Positions 1 to 9,339 of a stretch of DNA of 64,000 nt are shown in pieces. Position numbers and translations under genes: made by a program. The DNA comes from Defluviimonas aquaemixtae (GTDB lineage: Bacteria; Pseudomonadota; Alphaproteobacteria; Rhodobacterales; Rhodobacteraceae): assembly GCF_900302475.1 (NCBI RefSeq), contig NZ_OMOQ01000003.1:434001-498000 (forward strand). Direction: 5' to 3'. Under the pieces are notes generated by a model. The model was not told where the DNA came from and ran no database searches. It saw only the letters and a program-made list of their open reading frames with translations. The stretch's first letter is position 1, and each line of letters starts with the position of its first letter.

Positions 1-955
1 TGAGGAAGGCCGCGGCGCCCATCACGGGCGGCATGATCTGGCCGTTGACGGACGAGGCGACCTCGACCGCGCCGGCCTTTTCGGACGAGAAGCCCACGCG
101 CTTCATCAGCGGGATGGTGAATGTGCCCGTGGTGACAACGTTCGCGATGGAGGAGCCGGAGATGAGGCCTGTCATGGCGGAGCCGACGACGGCCGCCTTG
201 GCCGGGCCGCCGCGGAGGTGGCCGAGGCCCGCGAAGGCGAGCTGGATGAAGTAATTGCCGGCGCCCGCCTTGTCGAGGATCGCGCCGAAGAGCACGAAGA
301 GGAAGACGAACGCGGTCGAGACGCCCAAGGGGATGCCGAAGACGCCGGTCGTGTCCAGCCACTGGGCGTTCACGATGGCGGTGAACGACAGCCCGTTATG
401 TTCGATGATGTCAGGGATCAGCCAGCCCTGGCCCATGTAGGCGTAGAGAAGGAAGAGAGAGCCGACGATTGTCAGCGCCGGGCCGAGCGCGCGGCGCGAT
501 GCCTCCAGAAGCACGACGATGCCGACCGCGCCGACGATGACCTGGAACTGCGTCGGAAGGCCCGACCGCGCGGTCAACGCGAGTTCGCGCGAGAAGGCGA
601 AGACGTAGAAGGCGCAAAGGAAGCCGATGAGCGCGAGCGCCCAATCAGCGAGCGGGATCCTGTCGCGCGGGGAATTCTTGAATGCCGGATAGGCGAGATA
701 GGCCAGGACGACCGCGAAGGCGAGGTGCATTGGCCGGGTCTGCGAGGAGTTCATCACGGGCAGGTACTGGCCGAACCAGAGCTGCGGCTGCGCGATCCAG
801 AGCTGGAAGAGCGACCAGGCGAGCGCGATGCCGGAAATCAGAAGCGCCACCGAGCGGTTTGTCGGAACGCGTCCCCCGGTATCGGACGAGGCGACCAGAT
901 CCTGGAGGTCCTCGTCGCTGAGCCCTTCGGTCTTGTCGTTGGCTTGCTCGCTCAT
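1..955 (-). CDS. TRAP transporter fused permease subunit (TAXI-associated), partial
   Basis: Reverse-strand reading frame that starts at ATG 955 and is still open at base 1, so the C-terminal part lies outside the window. At least 318 residues are visible. The N-terminus is polar (MSEQANDKTEG), followed by a series of hydrophobic segments typical of the fused small-plus-large (DctQM-like) permease of TRAP carriers; the last visible stretch contains GSAMTGLISGSSIANVVTTG, as in the large permease family. A GGGGGA-type ribosome site lies just upstream of the start. The gene follows the TAXI solute-binding gene on the same strand, which fits a secondary, ion-driven uptake system in the inner membrane. 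The substrate cannot be told from sequence. Confidence 0.9.
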   Translation of the reverse strand, partial: MSEQANDKTEGLSDEDLQDLVASSDTGGRVPTNRSVALLISGIALAWSLFQLWIAQPQLWFGQYLPVMNSSQTRPMHLAFAVVLAYLAYPAFKNSPRDRIPLADWALALIGFLCAFYVFAFSRELALTARSGLPTQFQVIVGAVGIVVLLEASRRALGPALTIVGSLFLLYAYMGQGWLIPDIIEHNGLSFTAIVNAQWLDTTGVFGIPLGVSTAFVFLFVLFGAILDKAGAGNYFIQLAFAGLGHLRGGPAKAAVVGSAMTGLISGSSIANVVTTGTFTIPLMKRVGFSSEKAGAVEVASSVNGQIMPPVMGAAAFL

Positions 956-993
956 TTCGTCCCCCTATCCGTCCGATAGCATTCGCTTCAGCC

Positions 994-1026
994 AAAAAAG
1001 GGGCGCCGCATGATATGCGGCGCCCC
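994..1026 (-). terminator. Intrinsic terminator/attenuator between TAXI binding protein and TRAP permease
   Basis: Bases 1000-1010 and 1016-1026 form a perfect 11-bp GC-rich stem with a 5-base loop. Read on the reverse strand the hairpin is followed by six T residues (complement of 994-999). It sits in the gap between the binding-protein stop (1071) and the permease start (955), so it probably lets most transcripts end after the binding-protein gene. That is inference from structure and position. Confidence 0.75.
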
Positions 1027-1070
1027 GGATTACGCTGACCGTGAACGCGGTCGCGATCAGGCGCCGCCGA

Positions 1071-2033
1071 TCATTCGATCAGGCCGGCTTCCTTGAAGTA
1101 CTTCTCGGCGCCCGGATGGAGCGGCGCGGAGAGGCCGTCGCTGGCCATTTCCTTCGGATCGAGATTGGCGAAGGCCGGGTGCAGGCCGCGGAACTGGTCG
1201 ATATCCGAGAACACTGCCTTGACGAGCGCGTAAACCGTGTCATCGGGCACCTGCGCGGAGGTCACGAGCGTGGCTCCGACGCCGAAGGTCGTAACGTCCT
1301 CGTCCGTGCCCCGGTACATGCCGCCCGGGATCGTCGCGACCCGGTAGAAGGGATTGTCGGCGACGAGTTGATCGACTTCCGGGCCGGTCACGTTCACCAG
1401 CACCGAGTCGCAGGCCGTCGTGGCTTCCTGGATCGACCCCGACGGGTGACCGACGGTGTAGATCATCGCGTCGATGTTGTTGTCGCAGAGCGCCTGGGAC
1501 TGTTCGGCCGCCTGAAGCTCGGAGGCGAGCGCGAAGTCGTCCATGGTCCAACCCTTGGCCTCCATCAGCACTTCCATCGTGCCGCGCTGGCCCGAACCGG
1601 GATTGCCCACGTTCACCCGCTTGCCCTTCAGATCGTCGAAGCTCGAGATGCCGGCATCGGCGCGGGCCACGACAGTGAAGGGTTCGGGATGGATCGAGAA
1701 GACAGCGCGCAAGTCCTCGAACGCGCCGGTTGCCTCGAATTCAGAAGTGCCGTTGAAGGCGTGATACTGCCAGTCGGACTGGGCGACGCCGAACTGGAGC
1801 TCGCCCGAGCGGATCGCGTTGATGTTGTAGACCGAGCCGCCGGTCGATTCGACGCCGCAGCGGACGCCGTGCTCCGACCGTGTCTTCGACATCATGCGGC
1901 AGATCGCGCCGCCGGTCGGATAGTAGACGCCGGTCACGCCGCCGGTGCCGATCGAGATGAAGCTTTCCTGGGCGATAGCGGGGGCCGCAGCCAGTCCTAG
2001 GGCGAGAAATGCCCCGAAGGCAGCATGTTTCAT
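1071..2033 (-). CDS. TAXI family TRAP transporter solute-binding protein
   Basis: 320 residues, the usual size for TAXI periplasmic binding proteins. An N-terminal Sec signal peptide (about residues 1-21, cleavage after AIA) precedes the hallmark [18 protein letters not shown], the motif that typifies the TAXI (TRAP-associated extracytoplasmic immunogenic) family. Later segments such as [16 protein letters not shown] and [11 protein letters not shown] fit the ligand-binding fold. An AGGAGA ribosome site precedes ATG 2033. It delivers a solute, often a carboxylate or amino acid in characterised members, to the permease encoded next. A hairpin downstream suggests that it is made in excess over the permease. 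The divergent RpiR regulator probably controls it. Confidence 0.95.
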   Translation of the reverse strand: MKHAAFGAFLALGLAAAPAIAQESFISIGTGGVTGVYYPTGGAICRMMSKTRSEHGVRCGVESTGGSVYNINAIRSGELQFGVAQSDWQYHAFNGTSEFEATGAFEDLRAVFSIHPEPFTVVARADAGISSFDDLKGKRVNVGNPGSGQRGTMEVLMEAKGWTMDDFALASELQAAEQSQALCDNNIDAMIYTVGHPSGSIQEATTACDSVLVNVTGPEVDQLVADNPFYRVATIPGGMYRGTDEDVTTFGVGATLVTSAQVPDDTVYALVKAVFSDIDQFRGLHPAFANLDPKEMASDGLSAPLHPGAEKYFKEAGLIE

Positions 2034-2078
2034 CGTGATCTCCTCTCCTGTTGATTTTGTTTGATCTTACGAATGATG

Positions 2079-2095
2079 CATTTGCATTACAAATG
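2079..2095. promoter_or_regulatory. Candidate operator in the TAXI/RpiR divergent promoter region
   Basis: An AT-rich perfect inverted repeat, CATTTG-CATTA-CAAATG, lies between the start of the TAXI gene and the start of the divergent RpiR-type regulator. Position and symmetry make it a candidate binding site for that regulator. No consensus was available to test it. Confidence 0.4.
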
Positions 2096-2175
2096 TCAAC
2101 ATCAGAAAGCAATTGATTTATCATGCCGGTGCGGGTCATGTTAGAGTGCCGCGGAACTCGTGTCGGCATTGGAAT

Positions 2176-3039
2176 ATGTCATCAGAATCATTGGATAAAC
2201 TCAAACCGAATCTGACGAGGGTCGCCGCGAAAGGTACGCCCGTCGTGGCGAGATTCGCGTCGTGGGTGCTCGATCATTATGCCGAAGTGGCGTTCTCGTC
2301 GATTCGCGGATTGGCCGAAAAGGCGGGTGTAAACTCCAACACCGTGATCCGGCTGGCCAAGGAACTGGGCTATGAGGGCTACGACGCCTTCCGCGCCGAC
2401 ATCCAGGCCGCGTTCCGTCACCGGACGATAGGCTACGCGGCGCGCGCCGAGGCGTTGCACAATCGCGCCGGCAGCGACCTGTTCGGCGAGATCATCGCGG
2501 CGAACCGCGCCAACGCGGAGGCGGTCTTTTCGCCCGAGATGCAGGGGCTTCTGGAATCGCTGATCGAGCCGTTGCTGACCGCTCGGCGCGTCTATTCGAT
2601 CGGTGTGCGCAGCTGCTATTCGGTCGCGCATTACCTGTCCTACGTGGGCAGTATGGCGTTCGACAATTTCGTGACCGTCCCTGCCCAGCCGGGCGCGATC
2701 ATGGACCAGCTGTCACGCGCCGGGCCCGACGACATCGTCGTGGCGATCACGTTCGAGCACTACGCGACCGAGGTTGTCCGCGCCTGCCAGATCGCGCGCG
2801 ATTGCGGCGGCCGGGTGCTGGCGCTGACCGACAGCCACCGGTCGCCCATCGCACTGGGCGCGTGGCACGTCGTTCCGCTGCCCATGGCGGGCCCGCAATT
2901 CATTCCCTCGCTGAATTCGGCCTTCGTCGTGGTCGAAATGCTTCTGGCCGGCATGGCCGCACGGTCCGACCGCGCCGTCAGCAACGTCAGGAGCTTCGAG
3001 GAACGGATCCAGCGATTCGGCGGATACGTCCCGGTCTGA
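2176..3039 (+). CDS. MurR/RpiR family transcriptional regulator
   Basis: 287 residues from ATG 2176 (MSSESLDKLKPN). Upstream in-frame starts exist (2113), but the family-like sequence begins about here; no strong ribosome site is visible for either. The N-terminal part is the HTH_6 domain (roughly residues 5-80), with the recognition-helix region GVNSNTVIRLAKELGYEGYD. The C-terminal half is a SIS (sugar isomerase) domain, seen in YSIGVRSCYSVAHYLSYVG and DDIVVAITFEHYATEVV, which binds a metabolite effector. The gene is divergent from the TAXI-TRAP operon, so it is most likely the local regulator of that transporter. Confidence 0.9.
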   Translation: MSSESLDKLKPNLTRVAAKGTPVVARFASWVLDHYAEVAFSSIRGLAEKAGVNSNTVIRLAKELGYEGYDAFRADIQAAFRHRTIGYAARAEALHNRAGSDLFGEIIAANRANAEAVFSPEMQGLLESLIEPLLTARRVYSIGVRSCYSVAHYLSYVGSMAFDNFVTVPAQPGAIMDQLSRAGPDDIVVAITFEHYATEVVRACQIARDCGGRVLALTDSHRSPIALGAWHVVPLPMAGPQFIPSLNSAFVVVEMLLAGMAARSDRAVSNVRSFEERIQRFGGYVPV

Positions 3040-3189
3040 AGGCCGGTCGCAGCAAGGCGGAGGTCCGGCGCCTGAGGGCCGATTCGGACACGACCGCGAC
3101 GCCTCACCGCTTTCGCCCAACCTCCACGGCGGGCTGGATTCGGCGCGTCTTCATGGCATAGGCTTTCCGTAACGGGGGGCGAGGGGCCG

Positions 3190-3861
3190 ATGTGCGGACG
3201 GATGAGCCATGCGGGGCTGACGAGCCAGCAGCTGTTCGACTGGCTGGAACACGGGATCAAGCCCGAGGGATACGAGCCCGACATTCCGCAGAGCTGGAAC
3301 GTGCCGCCGACATCGATGATTCCGATCGTCCGCCGCATCGACGGCGAGTTGCGCATGGACATGGCGCGCTGGTGGCTCGTGCCGCATTGGCACCGGGGAG
3401 GCCTCAAGGAGCTGAAGGCGGCCACATTCAACGCGCGCTCGGAAACCGTCGCGAAGGTGCCGGCGTTCCGCGACGCCTACCGGCGCAACCGATGTGTCGT
3501 GCCCGCCGCCGGCTACTACGAATGGCAGGTGGGCGACCACGGCAAGCGTCCGCATTTCATCCATGCCGGCGGCAACGCGCCCGCGCTTGTGTTCGCCGGT
3601 CTCTGGACCTCGGTGAAGCTGCCGGACTACGAGGGACTGACCTGCACGATTCTCACCGAGGAATCGGCCGGGAAGCTGCGCGACATTCACTCACGTGCGC
3701 CGGTAATGCTCGACCCGGATGCGATCGCTGACTGGCTGGACGGCGCCGACATCGCGCAGGTGGTGCGACTGCCGGAAACGCGCCTTGCCTGGCACGAAGT
3801 CGGCCCGGACGTGGGCGCCGTCAGGAATGACGGCCCCCAACTGATCGAACCAGTCGGCTAG
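3190..3861 (+). CDS. SOS response-associated peptidase (SRAP, YedK/HMCES family)
   Basis: 223 residues, the normal size. It begins MCGR, so Cys2 becomes the N-terminal residue after methionine removal. This is the residue that forms a thiazolidine DNA-protein crosslink with abasic sites in YedK/HMCES. Other conserved catalytic positions are visible: Asn81 in ATFNARSE, Glu111 in GYYEWQ and His167 in DIHSRAPVM. A G-rich ribosome site precedes ATG 3190. The protein shields abasic sites in single-stranded DNA during replication. It stands alone, convergent with rppH; no LexA box was recognised upstream. Confidence 0.95.
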   Translation: MCGRMSHAGLTSQQLFDWLEHGIKPEGYEPDIPQSWNVPPTSMIPIVRRIDGELRMDMARWWLVPHWHRGGLKELKAATFNARSETVAKVPAFRDAYRRNRCVVPAAGYYEWQVGDHGKRPHFIHAGGNAPALVFAGLWTSVKLPDYEGLTCTILTEESAGKLRDIHSRAPVMLDPDAIADWLDGADIAQVVRLPETRLAWHEVGPDVGAVRNDGPQLIEPVG

Positions 3862-3874
3862 CGTCTTCGCCGCA

Positions 3875-4378
3875 TCAGGCGAGGTAGCGGCGGAACGCGG
3901 CCACGACCTGCTCGTACACCGCGCGCTTGAAGGGCACGATAGCGTGAAGCATCTCGTCGGCGGTGATCCAGCGCCATTCGGAGAATTCCGGGTGCTCGGT
4001 CGCGATGTCGATATGGTCGTCGCGGCCGAGGAAGCGGTAGAGGAACCAGCGCTGCTTCTGGCCGCGATACTTGCCGCCCCAAACCTTGCCCAGAAGCTCG
4101 GGCGGCAGGTCGTAGGTCACCCAGTCCGGCGATTTCGCGACGAATTCAACAAGGTCCTCCGTCACGCCGGATTCCTCGTGAAGTTCCCGCAGGGCGGCCT
4201 GGCGCGGCTTCTCGCCCTTGTCGATCCCGCCCTGCGGCATCTGCCAGGCCGGTGCCTCGGTGTCGTTGCGCCGGCCCGCGAAGATCCGGCCCTGCGCGTC
4301 GATCAGCATGACGCCGACGCAGGGCCGGTAGGGCAGATCCTCAGGCTTCGGCTTCGCGGCCTCCTTCGCCTTCGTCAT
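3875..4378 (-). CDS. rppH: RNA pyrophosphohydrolase RppH
   Basis: 167 residues, typical for the alphaproteobacterial RppH/NudH group. The Nudix box spans about residues 50-72 ([20 protein letters not shown]), matching Gx5Ex7REUXEExGU. The conserved start [12 protein letters not shown] and PEFSEWRW near the C-terminus also fit. The enzyme removes pyrophosphate from the 5' end of triphosphorylated mRNA, starting RNase E-dependent decay. It can also cleave dinucleoside polyphosphates. The start codon overlaps the ctpA stop (ATGA at 4378-4375), so it is translationally coupled as the last gene of a reverse-strand operon. Confidence 0.95.
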   Translation of the reverse strand: MTKAKEAAKPKPEDLPYRPCVGVMLIDAQGRIFAGRRNDTEAPAWQMPQGGIDKGEKPRQAALRELHEESGVTEDLVEFVAKSPDWVTYDLPPELLGKVWGGKYRGQKQRWFLYRFLGRDDHIDIATEHPEFSEWRWITADEMLHAIVPFKRAVYEQVVAAFRRYLA

Positions 4379-5715
4379 TCGGCGGCGGCGATGGCCGAAA
4401 GGCCCTTCAGGATGTCAATCGCGTAGGCGAGCTGGTAGTCTTCCTCGCGCAGCTTCGCGGCGTCCTCGGCGCGCTTCTGCTCGTCCTCGAACACGCGGAT
4501 CTCGTCCTCGGTCATCGAGTCGTTCGAGATCGCGCCGCGCAGGTCCGCCTCGGAGCGCGAGCGGTCGGTGATCGAGCCTTCCTCTTCCGCCTCGGCGGCG
4601 GCGGCGCGCTGCGGCTGCTCGACCACGATGTCGGGCGCGATGCCCAACGCCTGGATCGAGCGGCCGGACGGCGTGTAGTAGCGCGCCGTCGTGAGTCGCA
4701 TCGCGCCTTCGCCCCTGAGCGGGATTACGGTCTGGACCGAACCCTTGCCGAAGCTCTTCGTGCCAACCACGATCGCGCGGCGGTGGTCCTGAAGCGCCCC
4801 GGTGACGATTTCGGAGGCCGAGGCCGAGCCGCCGTTGATCAGCACGACGATGGGCTTGCCTTCGGTCAGGTCGCCGGGCGCGGCGTTGAAGCGCTCGCTG
4901 TCCTGCGGGTTGCGGCCACGGGTCGAGACGATCTCTCCCTTATCTAGGAAGGCGTCCGACACGGCGATCGCCTGGGTCAGGAGGCCGCCGGGATTGTTCC
5001 TCAGGTCAAGGACGAAGCCGTTTATCTTGTCAATGCCACCTGCCTCTTCGACGGTCTGGTTCAGGCCGTCTTCGAGGTTGTCGAAGGTCTGGTCGTTGAA
5101 AGTGGTGACGCGCAGCACGACGGTATTGCCTTCGAGACGGACGCGTGCGGCGGTCAGCTTGATCGTGTCGCGGATGATCGAGACGTCGAAGGGTTCATCG
5201 GCGCCTTCGCGCGCGACGGTGATGATGATCTCGGAGCCCACCGGCCCGCGCATCTTGTCTACCGCCTCGTCGAGTGTGAGGCCGAGGACGCTTTCGCCGT
5301 CCACATGGGTGATGAAGTCGCCCGCCTGGATCCCCGCGTCGAAGGCCGGCGTGCCGTCGATCGGCGAGACGACCTTGATGAAGCCTTCCTCCTGCGTGAC
5401 CTCGATGCCGAGACCGCCGAATTCGCCCCGCGTCTGGACGCGCATGTCCGAGAAGTCCTCGGGACTGAGGTAGCTCGAATGCGGATCGAGCGAAGTCAAC
5501 ATGCCGTTGATGGCCGCCTCGATCAGTTCGCCCTCATCGACTTCCTCTACATATTGCGCGCGGATGCGCTCGAAGATATCGCCGAAGAGATCGAGCTGCT
5601 CGTAGACGGTGCTGTTGGAGCCGGTTTCCTGCGCGACGAGCGGGCCCGCCACCTGTGTCGTCAGAACCAGCCCCGCGAGCGACCCGCCGATGGCCGCCAT
5701 CACGAATTTCCTCAT
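4375..5715 (-). CDS. ctpA: Carboxyl-terminal processing protease, S41 family
   Basis: 446 residues. An N-terminal signal segment (about 1-29) directs it to the periplasm. A PDZ domain covers about residues 95-180. The S41 core has the Ser/Lys dyad: Ser299 in [10 protein letters not shown] and Lys324 in [10 protein letters not shown], with Gln328 four residues on, at the expected spacing. The acidic C-terminal tail ([18 protein letters not shown]) resembles that of alphaproteobacterial CtpA. It degrades or trims periplasmic proteins and often controls peptidoglycan hydrolases. Placement next to an EnvC-like activator agrees with that. It lies three bases after the EnvC-like gene and overlaps rppH by four. 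Confidence 0.95.
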   Translation of the reverse strand: MRKFVMAAIGGSLAGLVLTTQVAGPLVAQETGSNSTVYEQLDLFGDIFERIRAQYVEEVDEGELIEAAINGMLTSLDPHSSYLSPEDFSDMRVQTRGEFGGLGIEVTQEEGFIKVVSPIDGTPAFDAGIQAGDFITHVDGESVLGLTLDEAVDKMRGPVGSEIIITVAREGADEPFDVSIIRDTIKLTAARVRLEGNTVVLRVTTFNDQTFDNLEDGLNQTVEEAGGIDKINGFVLDLRNNPGGLLTQAIAVSDAFLDKGEIVSTRGRNPQDSERFNAAPGDLTEGKPIVVLINGGSASASEIVTGALQDHRRAIVVGTKSFGKGSVQTVIPLRGEGAMRLTTARYYTPSGRSIQALGIAPDIVVEQPQRAAAAEAEEEGSITDRSRSEADLRGAISNDSMTEDEIRVFEDEQKRAEDAAKLREEDYQLAYAIDILKGLSAIAAAE

Positions 5716-5718
5716 CGC

Positions 5719-6864
5719 TCAGTCTTCCTTTGTCGTTGCGAACCAGGGGCCGGGATCGACCGGCGTCTTGCCCTGTCTGAGTTCCATATAGAGTGTTTCG
5801 GTGCGTCCTGCGACACCCGTTTCCTCCGCGCCGGCGACGATCGGCTCAGCCGAGGCGGCCTTTGCCTCGGTCGCACCACCCATCAATCCGACGGGCGCCC
5901 CGGCCTCGAGCACGTCGCCGGTTTCGCCGAACACGGTGCCAAGACCCGCCAGGACCAGAAGATAGCCCGAAGCAGGCTCTACGATCATCACATTTCCGTA
6001 GTCGAGAAGCGGACCCCTGTAGCGGATCGTCGCAGGCCAGGGTGCGGTGACCAAGGCGCCCGGCTGCGTTGCCAGAATAATGCCGGGTCGGCGGATGCCG
6101 GCGGCATCGGCTTCGCCCGCGCGCCTGAGGGCGGTGCCGCGGACCGGCAGCGGAAGCGTGCCCTTCGCGCCCTCGAAATCATCCATCGGTGCGCCGATGT
6201 CGGTCTCCATCCGCGACAGTCCGGCGGCGAAGGCGTCGAGGCTTTCGGCGCTGGCCACGAGCTGGGTCAGCTCTTCGGGGTCTTCGAGGAATCGCCGGGG
6301 CAGATCGGTGCGGTCCTGGATCGCCTGGGACAAGGCGGTGCGCGCCGCCTGCGCGGCGCCAAGCCCGGCTTCGAGCGTCTCGGCGGTTTCCGTCTGAAGC
6401 TTGCGGAGCCGTCGCAACTCTTCCAGCGCCGCGCCGATCCCGGCGGCCTCGGCCTGAAGCGCAGGCGTCACCGAGCCGAGGATCATGCCCGAACGCGCCG
6501 CGCCCAGCGCGCCGTCGGGGTGGAAGAGGAGAAGCGGCTCGGGGTCGCGCTCCATCGCCGCCATGACGGCGAGAAGCTGGCCGATCTGCCCGCGCCGCGC
6601 TTCGAGCGTGGCAAGGATTTCCTTTTCGCGCACCGAGGCGCGGCGGAGCGCGTCGCGAAGCGCGGCGAGCCCCGCCTCGTAAGCCTGGATTGTGCGCGTG
6701 AGCGCGGCCACCCGGTCGCGCGACCCTCGTGCGGCATTGAGCGCGTCGATTGCCGCGCGCAGATCGGCCGCCGCGTCCTCGGCTGCCGGGATGGCGGCGT
6801 CCTGGGTCCGCCCCGGGGCGGCAAGGGCGAAGAGAAGCGCGAGGCAAAGGGCGGTCCGTCTCAT
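5719..6864 (-). CDS. Murein hydrolase activator, EnvC-like (degenerate LytM/M23)
   Basis: 381 residues with a signal peptide (about 1-20) and two long alpha-helical, coiled-coil-like stretches rich in Ala, Leu and Arg (about 30-200), followed by a C-terminal LytM-type domain ending in TETLYMELRQGKTPVDPGPW, a hallmark of EnvC proteins. The zinc-binding histidines of active M23 endopeptidases are not visible (for example AGLGTVFGETG where a histidine is expected). It is therefore probably non-catalytic and activates amidases during septal peptidoglycan splitting, as known for EnvC. The start overlaps the gpmI stop by four bases (ATGA), so it is translated with gpmI. Confidence 0.88.
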   Translation of the reverse strand: MRRTALCLALLFALAAPGRTQDAAIPAAEDAAADLRAAIDALNAARGSRDRVAALTRTIQAYEAGLAALRDALRRASVREKEILATLEARRGQIGQLLAVMAAMERDPEPLLLFHPDGALGAARSGMILGSVTPALQAEAAGIGAALEELRRLRKLQTETAETLEAGLGAAQAARTALSQAIQDRTDLPRRFLEDPEELTQLVASAESLDAFAAGLSRMETDIGAPMDDFEGAKGTLPLPVRGTALRRAGEADAAGIRRPGIILATQPGALVTAPWPATIRYRGPLLDYGNVMIVEPASGYLLVLAGLGTVFGETGDVLEAGAPVGLMGGATEAKAASAEPIVAGAEETGVAGRTETLYMELRQGKTPVDPGPWFATTKED

Positions 6865-8384
6865 CCCTGCCCGATCAGCGTGCGGCCCGTCATCTCGGGC
6901 GGCAGGTCGAGCCCCATGAGGTCGAGCAGCGTCGGCGCGAGATCGGCAAGGCGGCCGTTCCTGAGAGTCGCGCCCTTGGGCCCGCCCACCAGCGCGACCG
7001 GGACGGGGTTCGTCGTGTGCGCCGTGTGCGGACCGCCGGTTTCAGGGTCGACCATGGTTTCGCAGTTGCCATGATCGGCGGTCACGATCATCGCGCCGCC
7101 GGCCTTTTCGAGCGCCGCCACGGCCCGGCCGAGGCCGCGGTCGACTTCCTCGACCGCCGCGATGGCGGCGTCGAGGATGCCGGTATGCCCGACCATGTCG
7201 GGATTGGCGTAGTTGACAACGATAAGGTCGTAGCCGCGGCCGATCGCTTCGACGAGCTTGTCGGTCACTTCGGGGGCCGACATTTCCGGCTGAAGGTCAT
7301 AGGTCGCGACCTTGGGTGACGGGGCCATGTGGCGGTCCTCGCCTTCCGCCGGCACCTCCTTACCGCCATTCAGGAAGAACGTGACATGGGGGTATTTCTC
7401 CGTCTCGGCGAGGCGGAACTGCTTCAGTCCGTGGCCCGCGACCCAGGCGCCCAGCGTGTTGACGACGGGGCGTTTGGGATACGCGGCCGCCATGAAGGCG
7501 TCGTGGGTCTTGGAATAGTCGACCATGCCGAGAAGGGCAGCCCAGTGTGGGCGCTGGCCCCGGTCGAAGCCGTCGAAGTCGTCCTCGCCGACCGCAAGCA
7601 GGATCTGCCGCGCGCGGTCGGCGCGGAAGCTGAGGCAGAAGAAGCCGTCGCCGTCCTTAGCGCCCGAATAGTCGCCGATCACCGTGGGCCGGATGAACTC
7701 GTCGGTCTCGCCGCGTTCGTAGGCCGCTTCAATGGCGTTGGAGGCGCTGTCCGCGCTGTCGCCCTTGGCCTCGACGATCACGTCATAGGCACGCTCCACG
7801 CGGTCCCAGCGCTTGTCGCGATCCATTGCGAAGTAACGCCCGCTGAGAGTGGCGACGCGGGCGCCGTCGGGCAGACGTTTTTCGAGGTCCGCGATGAATC
7901 TGCCGGCCGATTTCGGCGGCACGTCGCGCCCGTCCGTTACAGCGTGCAGCGCGACCGGCACGCCCGCGCCCGCGATCAGCTCGCAGGCGGCGATCACGTG
8001 GTCGATGTGGCCATGCACGCCACCGTCGGAGATCACGCCCATCAGATGCGCGGTTCCGCCGTCCGCCTTCAGAGACTGGATGAAGGCCGAGATCGCGCAG
8101 TTCGAGAAGAAGCTCTTGTCCTCAATCGCGAGGTCGATCTGGCCGAGATCCATCGCCACGACGCGCCCCGCGCCGATATTGGTGTGCCCGACCTCGGAAT
8201 TGCCCATCTGGCCGGAGGGCAGCCCGACATCCGGCCCGTGCGTGACGAGCTGGGCATGTGGGCAGGTCGCCATGATCCGGTCGAAGTTCGGGGTGTCGGC
8301 TAGCGCGACGGCGTTCGCCTCGGTTTCGGCGCGCAAGCCCCAGCCGTCGAGTATACACAGCACGACGGGTTTGGGAGCGGTCAT
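6861..8384 (-). CDS. gpmI: 2,3-bisphosphoglycerate-independent phosphoglycerate mutase
   Basis: 507 residues from ATG 8384, chosen because AAGGA lies about seven bases upstream; an in-frame start five codons earlier (8399) has less support. The N-terminus PVVLCILDGWG and MGNSEVGHTNIGAGRVV carry the metal ligands and the phosphorylated Ser63. The C-terminal TADHGNCETM and HTTNPVPVALVG complete the alkaline-phosphatase-like metal site. It interconverts 3- and 2-phosphoglycerate in glycolysis/gluconeogenesis using two Mn2+ ions. The gene is central in the reverse-strand operon running from rsfS to rppH, overlapping the EnvC-like gene. Confidence 0.97.
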   Translation of the reverse strand: MTAPKPVVLCILDGWGLRAETEANAVALADTPNFDRIMATCPHAQLVTHGPDVGLPSGQMGNSEVGHTNIGAGRVVAMDLGQIDLAIEDKSFFSNCAISAFIQSLKADGGTAHLMGVISDGGVHGHIDHVIAACELIAGAGVPVALHAVTDGRDVPPKSAGRFIADLEKRLPDGARVATLSGRYFAMDRDKRWDRVERAYDVIVEAKGDSADSASNAIEAAYERGETDEFIRPTVIGDYSGAKDGDGFFCLSFRADRARQILLAVGEDDFDGFDRGQRPHWAALLGMVDYSKTHDAFMAAAYPKRPVVNTLGAWVAGHGLKQFRLAETEKYPHVTFFLNGGKEVPAEGEDRHMAPSPKVATYDLQPEMSAPEVTDKLVEAIGRGYDLIVVNYANPDMVGHTGILDAAIAAVEEVDRGLGRAVAALEKAGGAMIVTADHGNCETMVDPETGGPHTAHTTNPVPVALVGGPKGATLRNGRLADLAPTLLDLMGLDLPPEMTGRTLIGQG

Positions 8385-8461
8385 CTTCAGTCCTTGCAAT
8401 GGTCAGCGCGCTTGTAGCCGAGCTTCCCGGCGAGGAAAAGTCAAAGCCAGGGGAGGCGGAT

Positions 8462-8836
8462 CTACCCTTGGTCCCATGGCTGGCGAGCGGCCTCGAACAC
8501 CGGCTTGAACTCGGCCACGATCGCGGGGTTGTCGAGCGAGCCGACATAGAGAAAGGCGATCTCGGGCGCGCGGCTGGTGGATTTTGTCAGGGGCGAGCCG
8601 CATTCGCCGCAGAAGCCGAATTCGAGGTCGCTGCCGGATTCGGCCGTCCGGCGATGGATCTTCAGCGCCCCCGTCACGGTCAGCCCGTCGCGCCCGACCG
8701 CGATCTGCGGCGCATGCCCACCGCCCGAGACACGCTGGCAGTCGCGGCAATAGCAGCGTATCGCGAACCGCGGCGCGCCGCTGAAGACATAGCGTGTCGC
8801 GCCGCAGAGGCAGCCACCTTCGTGCTGTTCACTCAT
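8462..8836 (-). CDS. GFA family zinc protein (glutathione-dependent formaldehyde-activating-like)
   Basis: 124 residues. Cysteine motifs of the GFA/CENP-V beta-tent fold are all present: GGCLCG near the N-terminus, CYCRDCQRVSG, and GFCGECGSPL, which together bind two zinc ions. Only a few family members have a demonstrated role in S-hydroxymethylglutathione formation, so the substrate here is unknown. It starts 23 bases after rlmH and ends 77 bases before gpmI. That makes it an extra member in an otherwise standard rsfS-rlmH-gpmI order. Confidence 0.9.
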   Translation of the reverse strand: MSEQHEGGCLCGATRYVFSGAPRFAIRCYCRDCQRVSGGGHAPQIAVGRDGLTVTGALKIHRRTAESGSDLEFGFCGECGSPLTKSTSRAPEIAFLYVGSLDNPAIVAEFKPVFEAARQPWDQG

Positions 8837-8859
8837 CGTGGTCTCCCGCAGAGGGCCGG

Positions 8860-9330
8860 TCAGGCCCGGTGATAGGGCGCGCCGGCAAGGATCGAGGCAG
8901 CACGGTAGAGCTGCTCGGCGAGCATGACACGGACGAGCATGTGCGGCCAGACCATCGGCCCGAGCGAGACCGCCTGATCCGCCGCGTCGCGAAGCGCGGG
9001 CGCGAGCCCGTCCGCGCCACCGATCACGAAGGCCGCGTCCTGCCGCCCGGCATCGCGCCAGCGACCGAGCAGCGCGGCGAAGTCCGGCGAGGACATCATC
9101 CGTCCGCGTTCGTCGAGTGCGAGCGTGACCGCGCCCGAAGGCAGGGCGCGGGTGAGAAGCGCGGCCTCCGCTTCAATGCCGCCACCCTTCTTGTCCTCGA
9201 CCTCGTGCACCGCTGCGGGGCCGAGCCCCAAGGCCCGGCCGGTGCGGTCGAAGCGTGCGAGATAGTCGTCGATAAGCGCGCGTTCCGGGCCGGCCCTCAG
9301 CCGGCCCACCGCGCAGATATGCACCCGCAT
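8860..9330 (-). CDS. rlmH: 23S rRNA (pseudouridine1915-N3)-methyltransferase RlmH
   Basis: 156 residues, the usual RlmH length. The start [28 protein letters not shown] is the family N-terminus (shown here only to identify it: residues 1-28). SPOUT-fold trefoil-knot motifs follow: [25 protein letters not shown] and the C-terminal [19 protein letters not shown], which binds S-adenosylmethionine. It methylates pseudouridine 1915 in helix 69 of 23S rRNA on assembled ribosomes. It lies nine bases after rsfS, the standard pairing. Confidence 0.97.
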   Translation of the reverse strand: MRVHICAVGRLRAGPERALIDDYLARFDRTGRALGLGPAAVHEVEDKKGGGIEAEAALLTRALPSGAVTLALDERGRMMSSPDFAALLGRWRDAGRQDAAFVIGGADGLAPALRDAADQAVSLGPMVWPHMLVRVMLAEQLYRAASILAGAPYHRA

Positions 9331-9339
9331 CGGCGGGTG

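Noticed and set aside
1041..2000. Long forward frame opposite the TAXI gene (and similar frames opposite gpmI, rsfS-mscS and the TelA operon, for example 56526-58175)
   Set aside because: These are long because GC-rich coding DNA rarely forms stops on the other strand; composition and lack of domains mark them as shadows of real genes.
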